Assembly (NCBI GenBank): GCA_012845835.1
Contig: JABAKD010000020.1
Location: 20,009,606-20,073,605 of the forward strand
DNA length: 64,000 bases
Origin: Undaria pinnatifida
Lineage: Eukaryota; Sar; Phaeophyceae; Laminariales; Alariaceae
Direction of reading: 5' to 3'
The notes under the pieces were generated by a model, which saw only the letters and a program-made list of their open reading frames with translations, ran no database searches and was not told the origin of the DNA. The position numbers were made by a program, and so were the translations under genes. Within the stretch, counting starts at the first letter, position 1; every line of letters begins with the position of its first letter. Positions 42,431 to 55,500 of the stretch are shown piece by piece.

Positions 42431-42934
42431 TGTCAGGATCCCCAGAAAGAAAAGGGTGCACCTCTAGCGTATTATTAGTATGATTAATACCTGGTACTAT
42501 TAGTAGCATGCATCAAACCAGGGATCTGCCTGCCCTGGACGACACAGATCATCCACAGATCATCTATATATCATCTATAGATCGATAGCGGGGCTGGTCT
42601 GTCCGATTTGGGGGCTAAGACAGATGTAAATCATTGGATCAAATACGTAACATAATCTTGAGATATTTTACCGGCATGCATACCAACTGCCAACAAAAAA
42701 AAACGGCCCATGACAGCAAAGCGCATCCTACAAAAAAAAAAAAAAAAAGCGACAAGACGGCAAGAACCCTTCCACAGCGTTGTGGCATCAGGACCGCTCT
42801 CAGCCTCACAAGCGCCGGAATCGCATGCATACCCTCCGCGCCTGCAAACGCAAGGGGGTAAAAAAATCAAACCCCTTCGGGCCCAGATACACAGGGGTGG
42901 GCACCCGGTTTAAGAGCGTCCATAACAAGCGAAA

Positions 42935-43019
42935 ACGCCTTTACAGCTGGAAACCTGTTTTTGAGACAAATTGCTTGGAACTAGTGTAGGGAGGGGTTTC
43001 AGGGCTCTAAAGGGGTTAA
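42935..43019 (+). repeat. dispersed repeat (GGGGCTCTAAAGGGGTTA family)
   Basis: ACAGCTGGAAACCTGTTTTT, TTGCTTGGAACTAG, GTAGGGAGGGG and GGGCTCTAAAGGGGTTAAG occur in the same order as at 11885. Confidence 0.7.
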
Positions 43020-43533
43020 GAACGGTCAAACTTGTCACGTCCATGCCAAAAACCACATGATACCCAATCTGAAATAAGAGCGCTACGGAGAAGAGTGACC
43101 ATGGTGGGTGGTGTTATAATATAGCGCTTGAGTTTCGACAAAATATTCGATCTCACAGCTGGAAGGTATTTTCATTTTTTATAGTATAGCGCTTGCCTGT
43201 TCCGTGGCACCGCACTGTATAGCAACCCCAAAAGCGGCAAGCACCGTGTTATCGGCCTTGTAGGAATTATATGGTTGTGTGCAACAGTTGTACAGGGACG
43301 CGTGCCACGATAGACTCTGAGGTAGCACACTTTTTAGCTATTTGTTTTGTGAATGGCGGGACTTCTTAAACTAGACTAGACCCCAACCGTGGGAAGATAC
43401 TTGATACTTAGTCTAGTCTAGTCTAATCTTTTGCAATGGTTTGCAATGCTTTTTTGGTATACCTAGGCCATGGGATGGTTTGGTCATGTTTGGTCATCGG
43501 TTTTCACGTTGAGTTGGCGTCGCTGTCAAAGAC

Positions 43534-43806
43534 GCGAGTTACGATAGAGAGGTGACATCAACCATTCATCGTGTTTTCTCTGAGGTTGCTCCTCAATTTT
43601 GGGTGCTTAAGACCTCTCCCAAAAACTGATTTGGAGAAAGATAAAACCGCTACCGGATAAAACAATCCCATGGCCTAGGTGCACAACGAGAATCACGCAA
43701 AACAAATGTCGGTATTATTTATTTTTTTCCGACCATTTCGGGTTAAGGAGCCCCATCCCTCAGGAAAAAAACTAGCCAAAACGTGCTACCTCTATCGTAG
43801 CATGCG
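43534..43806 (+). mobile_element. MITE-like element, TIR TGCTACGATAGAGGT, best-preserved copy
   Basis: Left end GAGTTACGATAGAGAGGTG and right end CCTCTATCGTAGCATGC are inverted complements. Inside near 43731-43753 it carries, on the minus strand, GGCTCCTTAACCCGAAATGG followed by TCGG. This is the unexpanded form of the sequence bordering the 2.65-kb satellite. Confidence 0.7.
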
Positions 43807-43996
43807 TCGAAAATCGAGCAAAATCGAACAAAAACGAAATGTTTTGGAGTGCGGAATAATTGAGCTTCTGGAATTGGGAGCTTCAGTAGAAAGGGGTGCA
43901 CCTCTAGCACCTCTGGCGTAGCATGTGTCCACAGGTATACATTAAACCATGCTGTTTATGCGCGTGTTGCACATCTCGTGTTGCACATCTCCTTAG

Positions 43997-44260
43997 CCTC
44001 GTTCCTAACGAACCCAAAAAAATCACTAGTCCTGACTCAAAATGTCTTCCTGACATGTTGAAATCCCGAAAAGTCAGGGGTTTGAAAAAACAAAGCCACG
44101 TTTTACTTTGTCGGGAATCCTGACATCAATTTTTAAGGAAAAATGTAAAAAACGACTCAAACTCCGGATTCCTGACAAACTTCACGATTCGCGAAAATGC
44201 CACGTGTTTTTCTTCGCGATTCCTGACATGGTTTGTTGCTATGTTCGTTAGGAACGGCCC
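43997..44260 (+). mobile_element. foldback MITE (GTTCCTAACGAAC family), complete copy
   Basis: Terminal repeats CTCGTTCCTAACGAAC (left) and GTTCGTTAGGAACGGCCC (right). Contains CCTGACATCAATTTTTAAGG and CGCGATTCCTGACATGG, shared with the pair at 15207-15690. About 264 bp with no coding capacity. Confidence 0.8.
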
Positions 44261-44269
44261 GAAAGTTGG

Positions 44270-44470
44270 ACATGGCACACGTTACCGACCCCACCAACGT
44301 CACAACTCATAACACGTTACCAAGCATCGCGACGTCACACCAAGCTATGCATCACACGCCACGAGACTGTCAATAAACGCAGTTCAAGTGTTACTATAAG
44401 TAACTCACGAACCGTCATGAAACGTTGCGAAAGGTCACTTAGCGCCACGAAACGTCACGAAAATGAATGG
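44270..44470. repeat. ACGTCAC/ACGTTAC motif-rich tract
   Basis: About a dozen scattered ACGTCACAA, ACGTTACC and CACGAAACG motifs; a strongly degenerate tandem repeat. Confidence 0.5.
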
Positions 44471-44845
44471 CCACTTTTAGTGTGGTCGATGATATAATAC
44501 CGTCCCTGTGCTTCGATGCCTTCTCCCTTTGACTCTTGAAAAGGGGTGAGCGGTTTGCCTTGTTCTTTTACCCGCTCTTTTACCCAAATGATAGAAAAAT
44601 CAGCCCTCCTGTTCCCCGAAGCCAAGCCGCCTCCTTATGGCAAATTCAAGACGGAAGCCTTCATCAATAGAGTTATAGACGGGAGATTCAAATTATTTAC
44701 ACGAGATAGGACAAAATAGACCAATGCGATACGTACAGTACAAGTCCCAGACGGTGGCGACGCATAGCCCGCCGAACAGCTAAACCCTCATAGGCCAACC
44801 TTTACGAGACAAAAAAATAAGCACAGAGTAGGGTGCGCCCAATAG

Positions 44846-45058
44846 TGCCGGTTGAATAGTGCCACTGCTCTCAATAGTGCCCATTGAATGTTACCACTGT
44901 TCTCTATAGTGCCGGTTGATTAGTGCCACTGCCCTCAATAATGCCGGTTGAATGGTGCCACTGTTCCCAATAGTGCCACTTCTCTCAACGGTGCGGGTTG
45001 ATTAGTGCCGGTGCCCTGAATAGGGCCGGTGCCTTGAATAGTGCAGGTACCTTGGCCT
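44846..45058. repeat. ~37-bp minisatellite (AATAGTGCCGGTTGAATAGT)
   Basis: Five to six degenerate units alternate GTGCCGGTTGA and GTGCCACTGCTCTC phrases. Confidence 0.85.
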
Positions 45059-45264
45059 GGCACATACCGGCACAATTGGGACGACCGCCCCCACCTGTAC
45101 CAAGGTTTTTCAACGTTTTCGCGTACAAGATTGAACGGTCCTTTCGACGGTTGCACCCCTTCACTAACGCGAAAAAATCCCACATTACATTACACTACAC
45201 TAGTTCCAAGTAGTTGGCCCCAAAAAATGCTTGCAGTTCTTAAGGGGTTCGGTTTATAACCATG

Positions 45265-45408
45265 TTTTTCACGGGTCGAGTAAAATCTCTTGGGCCGAGC
45301 CGGGTCGGATCAGGGTGACCCAAACCAACCCAAGATATTCGAAAACTTCCTGATCCGATTCGGGAGATTTCAAATGCCCCCTGACACGACAAAACCCGAC
45401 CCGCGAGA
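45265..45408. mobile_element. foldback element (TCACGGGTC family), short copy
   Basis: Left end TTTTTCACGGGTC; right part ACCCGACCCGCGAG. Shares the order GGGTCGG, GATATTCGAAAACTTCCTGA, CCTGACACGAC with 22768-23056 but lacks the long GGTCG expansion. Confidence 0.65.
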
Positions 45409-45409
45409 T

Positions 45410-46289
45410 TGGAAGGCCTTGTTTACATTATAACCTTTTAACTACTGCGAACATGTTTCCACACGAACTCAAAGTAGTTTAGTCCGCAGCTGGAATGGGG
45501 GTGACTCAGCAAGCGCTGCCATCAGCAGACAAAATAAAACAGTACGCCAAGCAACCTCCGACGTGTGACGTCACTGGGCGGTTACACGAAAATCGAAATA
45601 CCTATATAACCCAGTGCCCAAATAGCCAAATACCCAAAACAAACCTGCAAAATCCCTCTGGCTCACAGAAAACAAAAAAAAAAACTTCCAAACGCCACAG
45701 CCCCTCCCCCAAGCCGGCCATGCTACGTATGTACTCATGGGAATATGATAAGGCTCACTCGTTCAACTTCCTCATGCATGGTTGATTGACCAGGAGCTGC
45801 AGACCTCCGACACTCTTGGAAGTCTTCGCGAGTTCCAGCGTCTTCGCGAGTTCCTGTGGTCAGCTGCGGCAATAGCTGATACTGATACCACCCTGGTCAG
45901 CTGCGGCAACAGCTGAACCTACTATCCTGGCCCGCTGACAACAAGCGCTTGCTTCACTCGTCACTTCACTCGTCACTTCGAAGGCCACCCTGTAAGCCAG
46001 CAGCAGTGGTCTTGTCAAAAACTCTACTGCATTTCTCGAGAAACCTTGCTAACCCCTGAAGCAGTGGATTGTCTAAGACTCTGCTCTTCACGGTTAAAGT
46101 TAATCGAGCTGACTGTACAGCACGTGTTGCGGAAAACGTGTAACGCAGCAGCGGTCCGTCGAGACTCTACTGTACAAAAACAGCTCCGGTCTGTCGAACC
46201 TCTACATCTCAGAGAAACCTTGCAATACCTCAAGCGGCGGTCTGTCTAGACTCCACCAGGTACTCCTCACGGATAGGGCTAGTCGCGAG
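45410..46289. other. no gene; probable 3' flank of the RRM gene
   Basis: Contains short direct repeats (GTCAGCTGCGGCAA at about 45860 and 45897; GTCTTCGCGAGTTCC near 45821). No open frame of interest. The RRM gene's 3' UTR and poly(A) site should lie just below 46290. Confidence 0.5.
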
Positions 46290-46520
46290 CTAAACGTTTT
46301 TCGTCGTTGGCGCGTCCGGGCCTCCCGCCGGTGCCGCGGAAGCATTATCGGACGTTCGGAACGCTCCGTTCGTGTTTGCGGGTTGTGGGTCCCTTAGCTC
46401 CACCGGTTGTGGCTGCCCCATGGCCTGTTGCGCAAAGCCACTGACGCCGGCGACCAGCTTGTTCATGGCGTCGCCAGCTTGGTTGACCCCTGCCGCCACC
46501 CTCGGGTTACTCTCGAGAGC
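46290..46520 (-). CDS. RRM gene exon 8 (terminal)
   Basis: Acceptor TATTCCGGCAG; 76 codons and a TAG stop. Begins A-L-E-S-N-P-R-V-A-A-G-V-N-Q-A-G and ends with a flexible Pro/Ala/Asn-rich tail. Confidence 0.9.
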   Translation of the reverse strand, partial: ALESNPRVAAGVNQAGDAMNKLVAGVSGFAQQAMGQPQPVELRDPQPANTNGAFRTSDNASAAPAGGPDAPTTKNV

Positions 46521-49500
46521 CTGCCGGAATAGACATGGCACGGCGGTAAACGAGGAGGGAGGGAGAGAGGGCATCGCGCCTTTAGGCTGAGCGTGTATTA
46601 GTGGATACAAGGCGAGATCACAACGCCGACATAGTCGACGAGAGTGACCCATAAATATCACTACACCATGTAGCATACAGCAGGGCCTGCTTGGTTGACC
46701 TGTCTAGATCTCTCTTGAGCCTGTAGGCATTGACAATACCATGGTGGTACGTACATCCATTCACAACAACACCAAGAGAGCATCACGCGTATAGATAAAC
46801 ACCCTGTTCCAGGCTCGTGCTACGATACATGTATTCAAGTATAATGTATTCAAGTATACAAGTTTTTGGCCAAAACATTTTCTGAACGACGGGGCAGGCT
46901 CGTTAACCCTAACCCTTGACCTATTCATAGCATCGTCGGCACGGTGCATTTAATGCCATTAACGCCATTAGGTTTTGCATTATTGGGTTTTGTGTACCTC
47001 CATGCATGATGGCACATCTCGTTCACAAAAAGAGACAGAGAGATAGAGAGGGTATGTCTCCCGACTCTTGGGAGCGTCGCAGGGCAGTACCACTGCACAG
47101 ACAAACGAAAGCTCAATCAACAGAGCATCACGCTTTCTTCTAGGTATTAATAGGGTTCTATCCAATACCAGGTACCAGGGTACGATGGCATGGCTTTGAA
47201 ATTGTTGTCTACTCTAGTCTAGTGGTATTACTTGTATTGTTGGGGTGTAGTTTCAAGAAACGATCACGATCACGAAGAACCATTGAAGCCACGTCCAATA
47301 ATGATAGCGATACACGCACCTTGTCAGTCGACTCCTTGGTCTTCTGCGCCCACCGAGTCGCAGCTTCAGACACGCCCAGCCTGCAACACAACAAACGCAC
47401 GCCAGGGCGATCAGATCAGCGTACGATTAGGTGTTCCATGGCATCCGAACATTATCATGATTCAGCACTGATGCTCCATGGCATATCCCAAGATTATCAC
47501 AATTCCGCACTGCTGCTCCATGGCCTCCCAATAGTATCATGATGCCCATAGTATCATGATTACACACCGATGACAGATCACGATCAAATCACGATCTAGA
47601 TCATCTGCAGTATCTGCAGTACATCCTATATCTGCGGCTATGGTATGTTCTGCAGGATCTGTATACGCGTACATGAAGTACAGATCCAATCCACGGTACA
47701 TGTGCTAGATCATGCAGATAGTACGGCTCCCAGCCGGTGACATGAGCAATAGACGATGCAGATCTTCCCTGAAAGATACAGATTTAGATCACCAAGTGGG
47801 CATACATCATCTTATCTGTCCGACGTGTACGAGATTGTCATCATTCCGCACTGGTGCTCAGTGGCATGCCGAGAATACCTTCAAGTATAACAATTCCGCG
47901 CGACGTTTATGGCAGAAACAAGTGTACCAGGTACAGAAGTAGACAATGATGTAAAACACCGATTCATCAATTGATTGACCGGTGAGAAAGTCGCGGTTCA
48001 AACATCGCTGGATTCCCCGAGCCTCCCCTATCACATCACACCGCGATCCAAAAGCGATGTCGGAGCCTCTCCAATTACTTGACGCCGCGATTCTAAAGCG
48101 ATCTCGACAATCTTGCACACATACGACAGGTAAGACGGTGTATCCCCACTTGGTGATTTAGAGCTTTCAGGGAAAATCTGTATCGTCTATAGCTCATGTC
48201 ACCGGCTGGGAGCCGTACCATTCGTATGATCTAGCACGTGTTTCCTGGGTTGTATTTGTACTTCAAGTATACAGATCATACAGATCCTGCACGACATACC
48301 ATAGCCACAGATATAGGATGTACTGCAGATACCGTAGATGATCTAGATCGTGATTAGAGCCTCTCCAATTACTTGACGCCGCGATTCTAAAGCGATGCAG
48401 ACAGCATCCAACAGACCAGATCAAAAACCTGTTCGACTTCGGGCTGCCGTGCCACTACAACGGCGCGCGTCGTATACGCAAAGCACAGTTGGTAAAACAA
48501 TGTTCGAGTACGCACCGAGCGTACCATAGTAGACACATGAGGTGTTCAACCAAACCCTATACAAGTACACAGAGATAATGGCGAACAAAAGTGACGATTT
48601 AAGCATCGGCAACCCGACATAGCCCGGGCCGCGTCGCTGTGTTAAGAGACGTTGGAGTTTGTGTCCGGACAGTGATACGGTGCAAGAAGTTGTATGACGA
48701 CGCGCGACGCAGTGTAACAATCCAACTCGTGCTGCTACGCTCAATAATGTAGTAATGATGTACTAATGTGGTAATAATGTAGTAATGTGGTAGTAGTGTA
48801 GTAAATAGCGTACTAATAGTGTAGTAATGTGGTAGTAATAATCAACTCCCAAAAGGGATAGTATATAGCATATAGTATGTAGTGCATACGTGTATTAATG
48901 ATAGAACGTCAGTGTTGTGCTCATTTTGTGACCACATCTATCGCCTTGGCGTGCTATAATCAAGTCAATAAAAGGCGCTGTCAGAGTACTTGTATTAATT
49001 TCGTGTCGACCTCGACTGCTGCTATTTAATATGGTATTCTTATAATATTAATAGCGGTATTGCAGGGTCGTGGCAGTGTGGTATTGTGGTATTGTGTTGT
49101 TTGCATTAACTTCGTGTCGACCTCTGTGGGCTTGGCGTGCTAAAATGACATTATGAAGGTAATGACTGTATTGGACTCACTTGGTGCCGACCTGAACGGC
49201 CTTGGCGTGCGACAATCAAATCTCCCACTTGTACGTATGACATGAACAGTATTAATAGTTCAAGGCCACGGGGGATCCCACAGGAACATTTGGAGTAGGA
49301 GCTCGTATGAAGGCATTTGGCGTATATTTAGCCAGCTGAAAATAGAGTATGGCATCTGCCAACAAGATCCTTCTTTCGAAAGTTTAGAAAAAATGCTGCA
49401 AATATCCAATAAAATACATGAGAGTTTTCAGGTGGTTTTAGCCCTTTTTCGGGCTCCATAACTCCATAACTTCCTGCTTCCTATCCCTCACGGGAATGGA

Positions 49501-52500
49501 TTTTTGTTTGCTTCTAGCTTTTCTCCTACGACAACAACAAGAGTTATGCCATCCGCCTGCCATCCGCCTGGGGAGCAGCAAGCTTTTGATGAAAAACGTT
49601 TTTTCATCCGTGATGTACCCATCGTATTAGGCTTCCCGCACGTGAATTTAAACATTTCAGCGATTTCGGGAACATTTGGTGTTGCTGGCTCGCAAGTTCG
49701 AAATCACGAAAACATCTCGTGAGTGGCTCCTGGCTGCCTCCGACTGCTGCCTGGCGCACCTGACGCCGTCATACACCCCACAACGAGCGTCCGTCAATTT
49801 CGCGGGCCATGGTTAGTTGTGTGTAGCTGTAGCTGCCCGCTAGTGAAGTGCATACGTCCATCAACGTTCATCAGTAGTTGGGGGTCATTTTTTGTGTGTC
49901 GTTTTGTGTACCCCAAATTTCGATCACTGCAGCGCCTCAAAGTCGACGTGTGGACCTCGAGTGAGAATCAGAGGAAAATCGATCTGAAGAGACTCACAGC
50001 ATCTGTCGATTAAGCCCTTTCTTGACCCTGGTGTTGCCTAACGCTAGCCCTAAGCCCAAGCCACCCTAAGCCTAACCAGCCGAAGTTCTAAACGCAGCGT
50101 GTTAACCTAGCCATGTTTTTCTACCGTTCCGATCAAACATCAAGATATTAGAGTAACCGCAAAACCGGGGACCAGGGGACGCTTGGGGCCCCCCGTGCCT
50201 CAACAGCGGTACCGTATTGCACTCACATGGTGTGGGCCTCTATCGCCTCGGTGTTGCAATAATGCCATGATCAACTTTACTAGTAGCTCAACCCCTTTTT
50301 AGTTAATAGAGCCTCAAAACCCCTCCCTGCACTTATTCCATGTTATTTGTCGAAAAAAACGGCTTTCCAGTTGAAAGGCGTTAATAGCTAATAGCGGTAA
50401 TAGCCATATCATTGTGCTGAACTCACGTTGCGTCAACGCGTACTACACAAACTCGTGTAAACAAGGATACCAGGTACCGGGTAAGTAACAAAAAAGCATA
50501 TTGATATCGGTACTGTCGTGCCATACTCACTTAGTGTCGACCTCTATGGCCTTGGCGTGCGCGGTCATGGCGGCGGCTACAAACTTTCCGCTGACATCGT
50601 GCTTCTCGTCCAACTCCTGCACCTGCACAAACACACACCGTCAACGTAGTACAAAACTGACCTTAGGACACATGAGACCCTTGGAACCTCATGGGGGATA
50701 AACGAGGAGAATCTTATGAAGGCGGAGAAAGGACAACCTTGGGAAATTAGTCCTACTCCAAGGGGAACAAAAGGGAACAAAGAGGAACGAAGGGGAACCT
50801 CGAGGGGACTAAAAGGGAATCTCAGAGGGAATACATGATAAACTCAAAGGCAATGCGGCACAAAAGAGGCTCATGGACAAGACACACCACATCCGCTGGT
50901 ATAGAGTGGCGGCACATGGAACGTGAGGCAAAAAACCGCCAGCAAGCGATGAGATGAGGGGACGAGGCCAATCGCGGTGTGCGAGGAGACATGGCGAACA
51001 AGAACGGGACATGTAAGCGACGGAAAAAAAGTGCGTTGTTACCCTGGGCTTGCCTTCAGCAACTCCAACAACTACATTTAGGTAGTTACACACCTCGGAC
51101 AGATGTCGATCATATACATCATATAGATCATAGACCATATAGATCCTGTAGCTAATCTACAGCAGTAGGTCCTGTACCTGCCGTTATGATAAGCTGCGCA
51201 GGATCTGTGTATAGACCACCCAGTACGGATGTAAGTTATTAACAGGAGGGGAGGATATGCTAGATCACGCAGACCGTACGGCTCCCACCTCCGGTAGAAT
51301 GAGCTACATCATACAGGTCTTCCCTGCAAAGATCTAGATCGCAAAGTGAGGATAGATAATCTATAGTGATCTGACCGACATGTGAGATCTCACTACAGCA
51401 AATGGCAGTAACACCGGTGGGAATAAATCAAGGCCAGTCAACGTGTGTCATCGAACATCTCGTCATTCCTTCTGCCAAAGCTGCTACTGATAGTCATGCC
51501 TAACGCTTTTCATATAATCTCGTAATACAATCAAGTAGTCAATTATCTCTCGTCTCGCTTTTTTTTTGTACGCGCGTAGTATTAAGGTGATTGTACTCTG
51601 TTCTCCTTGGAGCGGCGAAAAGTGTACAATAGGTGAGTGGCCACTGTCAACCCCCCTCCCCAAAAAATAACGCGCAAACTATCGAGGTTGCATTGTTACT
51701 CTCCGAGCGTCCTTCGAGCGTCGAAGAGTGCACATACAATAGATGAGTGGGGACTTTTTATCTCAAAACAATCGTTCAAAGTGTAAAATATTGAGGCTAC
51801 GAGTAGTGTACTATTGTCCTTCGAGCGGCAAAGCGAGGGTCGAGCAATGTACAATAGGCGAGGCTGACCTTAGTGGCAATGGCTTTGGCTTTCTGCGAGA
51901 CCCCGAGCTTCTCGTCGAACAAACGGGTGTACACCATGCCCTGCGCGAAAATGCCCCTAATCCACTCAGCCGTCGTCAGTGGGCGTCCCTCAGCTCCACC
52001 TGATCACCGCCGTATCATAAACCACGAACGATATTCACACGATAATCATTACCCATGCATCACTCAGGGGTCGGGATTCGAAAGGAAGGTATACTCTTGC
52101 GCTATCATACCATCATACTATGATATGATGATATGATGATATGATGATATGATGATATGATGATATGTTGATATGATGATATGATGATATAATGATACCA
52201 TGATATGATGATATGATGATACCATGATATGATGATATGATGATACCATGATATCATGACATGATGATATGATGATACGATGTTACGATGATATCTGGTG
52301 TGTTCATACGCAGTAAGGGCGTACCAGGTACGAAATACCTGGTATCACGTAGGGGTCATAATACAGAAGAAACGCATAATACTGTCGCGATATAATCGAA
52401 TACCACATCACGTCACATCCAGAACTACTGGTACTGCTACTGCTACGGCAGAAACACAATTAATAATACCTACCTGGTATTGATAATACCATCGGGTTAT

Positions 52501-55500
52501 AGCTACTAAAAAAATGTTTACAGCACCAGTCATCAACACCAGCCATCAACACCAGTGATAAGACGAGGTCGCTTTACCTCTCTCAAACTCCCGAACATAT
52601 ATTAGATGAGCCACAAGAAGTTTTACGCATTACAGTGTTTTAAAGGCTGGTTTTGCATTTTTGGGTGCATTTTTAACAGATCACATGACGACTTAGACCC
52701 AACCAAACCCTAACCCTAACCCTAACCCTAACCCTAACCTTAATGGCTAATGGCTAATGGCTAATGGCTAAGCCTACGACTCGACGCGCCGCTTCGCCGC
52801 GCAAATAGGATAATCTGACGCAAATCATTTGTGGACAACCTAAAAGAACGTACCTGGTAGTATTGTTGGTTCGGCTGTATGTGGTATGTTTGGGGGTTTC
52901 AGAACGCGGTGAAGCCTACCAGGGTACTGGGTAAAACCGCCAAAAGACACAGATGTGGAAGTGTGACTGCCGTACAGTAGGGTGGCATTGCGATTTCCCC
53001 GGTTCTACACCGAGGAGCGCTGATACACGAACAAGATGTCCGTGCGGCCGTATGACATGAAAAAAAAACGTATGATATCATACCGCATGATACACTCACC
53101 TTCTGTGGAAGGGTCATCACTGACGTTTTCGCGGCCCAACCCTTCGTTCAAAGACGGCTTCGACGACGCCAGGCTAACGCTGCAGTTCGCTCCAAGAATA
53201 TCACGCCCATTCGCCTAAAAAAACGCACACGTTATATCATACAACAGCAGTACCATACAACACATAAATTAAAAGGGCACAAGACATCGCAAATGGAAAC
53301 GCCTTCGCAAGGTACCACGTAACGAACGAGACAACTGCACTACAACGTCTATGCAGACGGGAACAGCATGTTACATTTATTTCTGTTTTTTTTTTCTTCA
53401 CCTAGTTTCAGCGGTTGTATCTCGCGGAGAGATTGAAATGACTCTTTCTGTTGTCAGGAACAATTAATACTTTTTGCGAGAGCGTTCTATAGCGAACAGT
53501 AGCTCACGCCAGGCATCATACAGGGGCTGGTATCCAAGTTTTAACGATGGCGAAGGATATACCGAAGGGCCAAAATAGTTCACCAGTTAATTCCAATGAG
53601 CGTGCAGAACCGTAACTGAAGTAGTATGCAGATAACTATTAACACAGTAACTGGCAGCAAACTTTAAACAATACTTCAGTTGTATGGTTACATACGATAC
53701 TACGACTTGTAAGCTATAGCGATGCAGCAGGAACATGACGAGCACGTTACCTGCAGCGCGGCGTTAGCCCCTTCCTCTCCCACAAACACTAGAGCCGCCC
53801 TCTGCGACTTGCCTGTAAGGGCGTTCACCGAGCAAAGCACCAAACAGTCATTGGATAGTTGCATGAACAACAAACGATGCATGAAAGTAACCAGCAACCA
53901 GAATCCCCGACGACAACCCCTAATCTTTACAAGGTCCGGCAATAAATGCAAGCCCGATGCGGAAGTGAGGCAATGAGGTACTGCTATCATAAACCCAAGA
54001 CTCGTTGGTAACTGGCCGGTGTCCCCATCGAGGACCAACGCCCGAATGGGTAGGGCGGACCGTAGCTGGATCAAGGCTGGCGGAAGGCTGTTTTCTCATG
54101 GACGGGGGTTCTGTTAGTGGGTGAGCTTGCGCATGTCCCACACTACCCGGAATGATGTCGTTTCGGGTGGCTATCGGTGCAGGGGTCAGGTCGGGTCGAC
54201 ATACTCACGCATCGGTATACAACGGCAGCTTGCGCTACTGGATGGAGTAAAGTACGAGTAACGGGAACCGCCGGTAGGAACAGCTGTCGCTATCGCTATC
54301 ACTATCGCTATAACGAGAACCAAAGGGCGCGCCAGCTATGTTGGATTGGGAATGCAATGGAGTCAAATCGACACACGACGTGCATGAAAATACGTGGAAT
54401 TGCGCTGAGCTCAAGCTTTATTGTTTATTTTGCCCCATCCGCCGGAAGGTGGAAAAAAAAAAGGAAAAAAAAGACTCGTATCCCCATGCAGAGAGACCAA
54501 AGGATTGAAGCATCCATTGGCCGACCCGGGGATGCGTATATATTATCCCCTACCCAATATCTCAGACTTCCGCACACTTTTCAAGCACTCCTCATATCGA
54601 CCTTATAAGTAGCGTCAGACTAGTAGCTACTACTTTGTAACCTTCCAATGGGCGAAATCACTGCACTATAAATAGTAGGACGACAAACAGCTGGACGGCT
54701 TTACCTCTATAATACGGGGCATTCACCCCTTCCAAAATGCACTCAACACACCATCAATACTCCATTAACACTTCGAGTTAGCGCGGAAATACTATAAATG
54801 GGTGCGTTTGTCAGTTCTTACAATACAACGCTCACACGTTAACCCTTGCAGTCCTTGTGGGACTTGGTTATAGTGTACCGCCCAAAAAAGTAACGAGAGA
54901 GAGGTGAATCTAATCAAGTGCCTAGGAGGGGCGAGTGAGCTTTGCAATGCTCCACGGGTGTATTTGCAGCTGTCGGCTACACGCTTCGGGCTCATCTCCT
55001 ACCCCAGCAGCTCGGATTGCCTCGTGTGGCTGATGCTGTAATCAAGCTACTCTTTCTCGACAATTTTTCCCTGTCAAGTCCCACAGCAAGGGGTTGAAAC
55101 GGCAAATATGATCCTGCAGTACACAAATTCCAAGTACTCCGTCCCCCGTGACGATGACGATGACGGTCACGATTACCATGACGGTCATGAACGATATTTG
55201 CCACACTTCGTACTCACTTTCTTCGTGGGTCTGCAGGAGAAGCTTGGAGATTTCGCCGTACGCCGAGAACACCTGAAAGGGTTGTTTGGGAAAAGGGAGG
55301 CGTTTCATCACGACGCCAAACAGCCACACCGCATTGAATTTTGGCTATGAACTTCATACAGCAGTCACCAACAGCAGTCTGTAGACTATTGCTTGGTACT
55401 ATTGCTTGGTATTATCAAACACCTCGTGTGTACTACATAAAAACGCTACCAGGGAGTAGTTAGAGTAATCGTGTTGTAAATAGGATAGAGCAGGCAGCGG

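Noticed and set aside
42303-42509. Poly-His minus-strand frame
   Set aside because: Translation of the GATGAT microsatellite.
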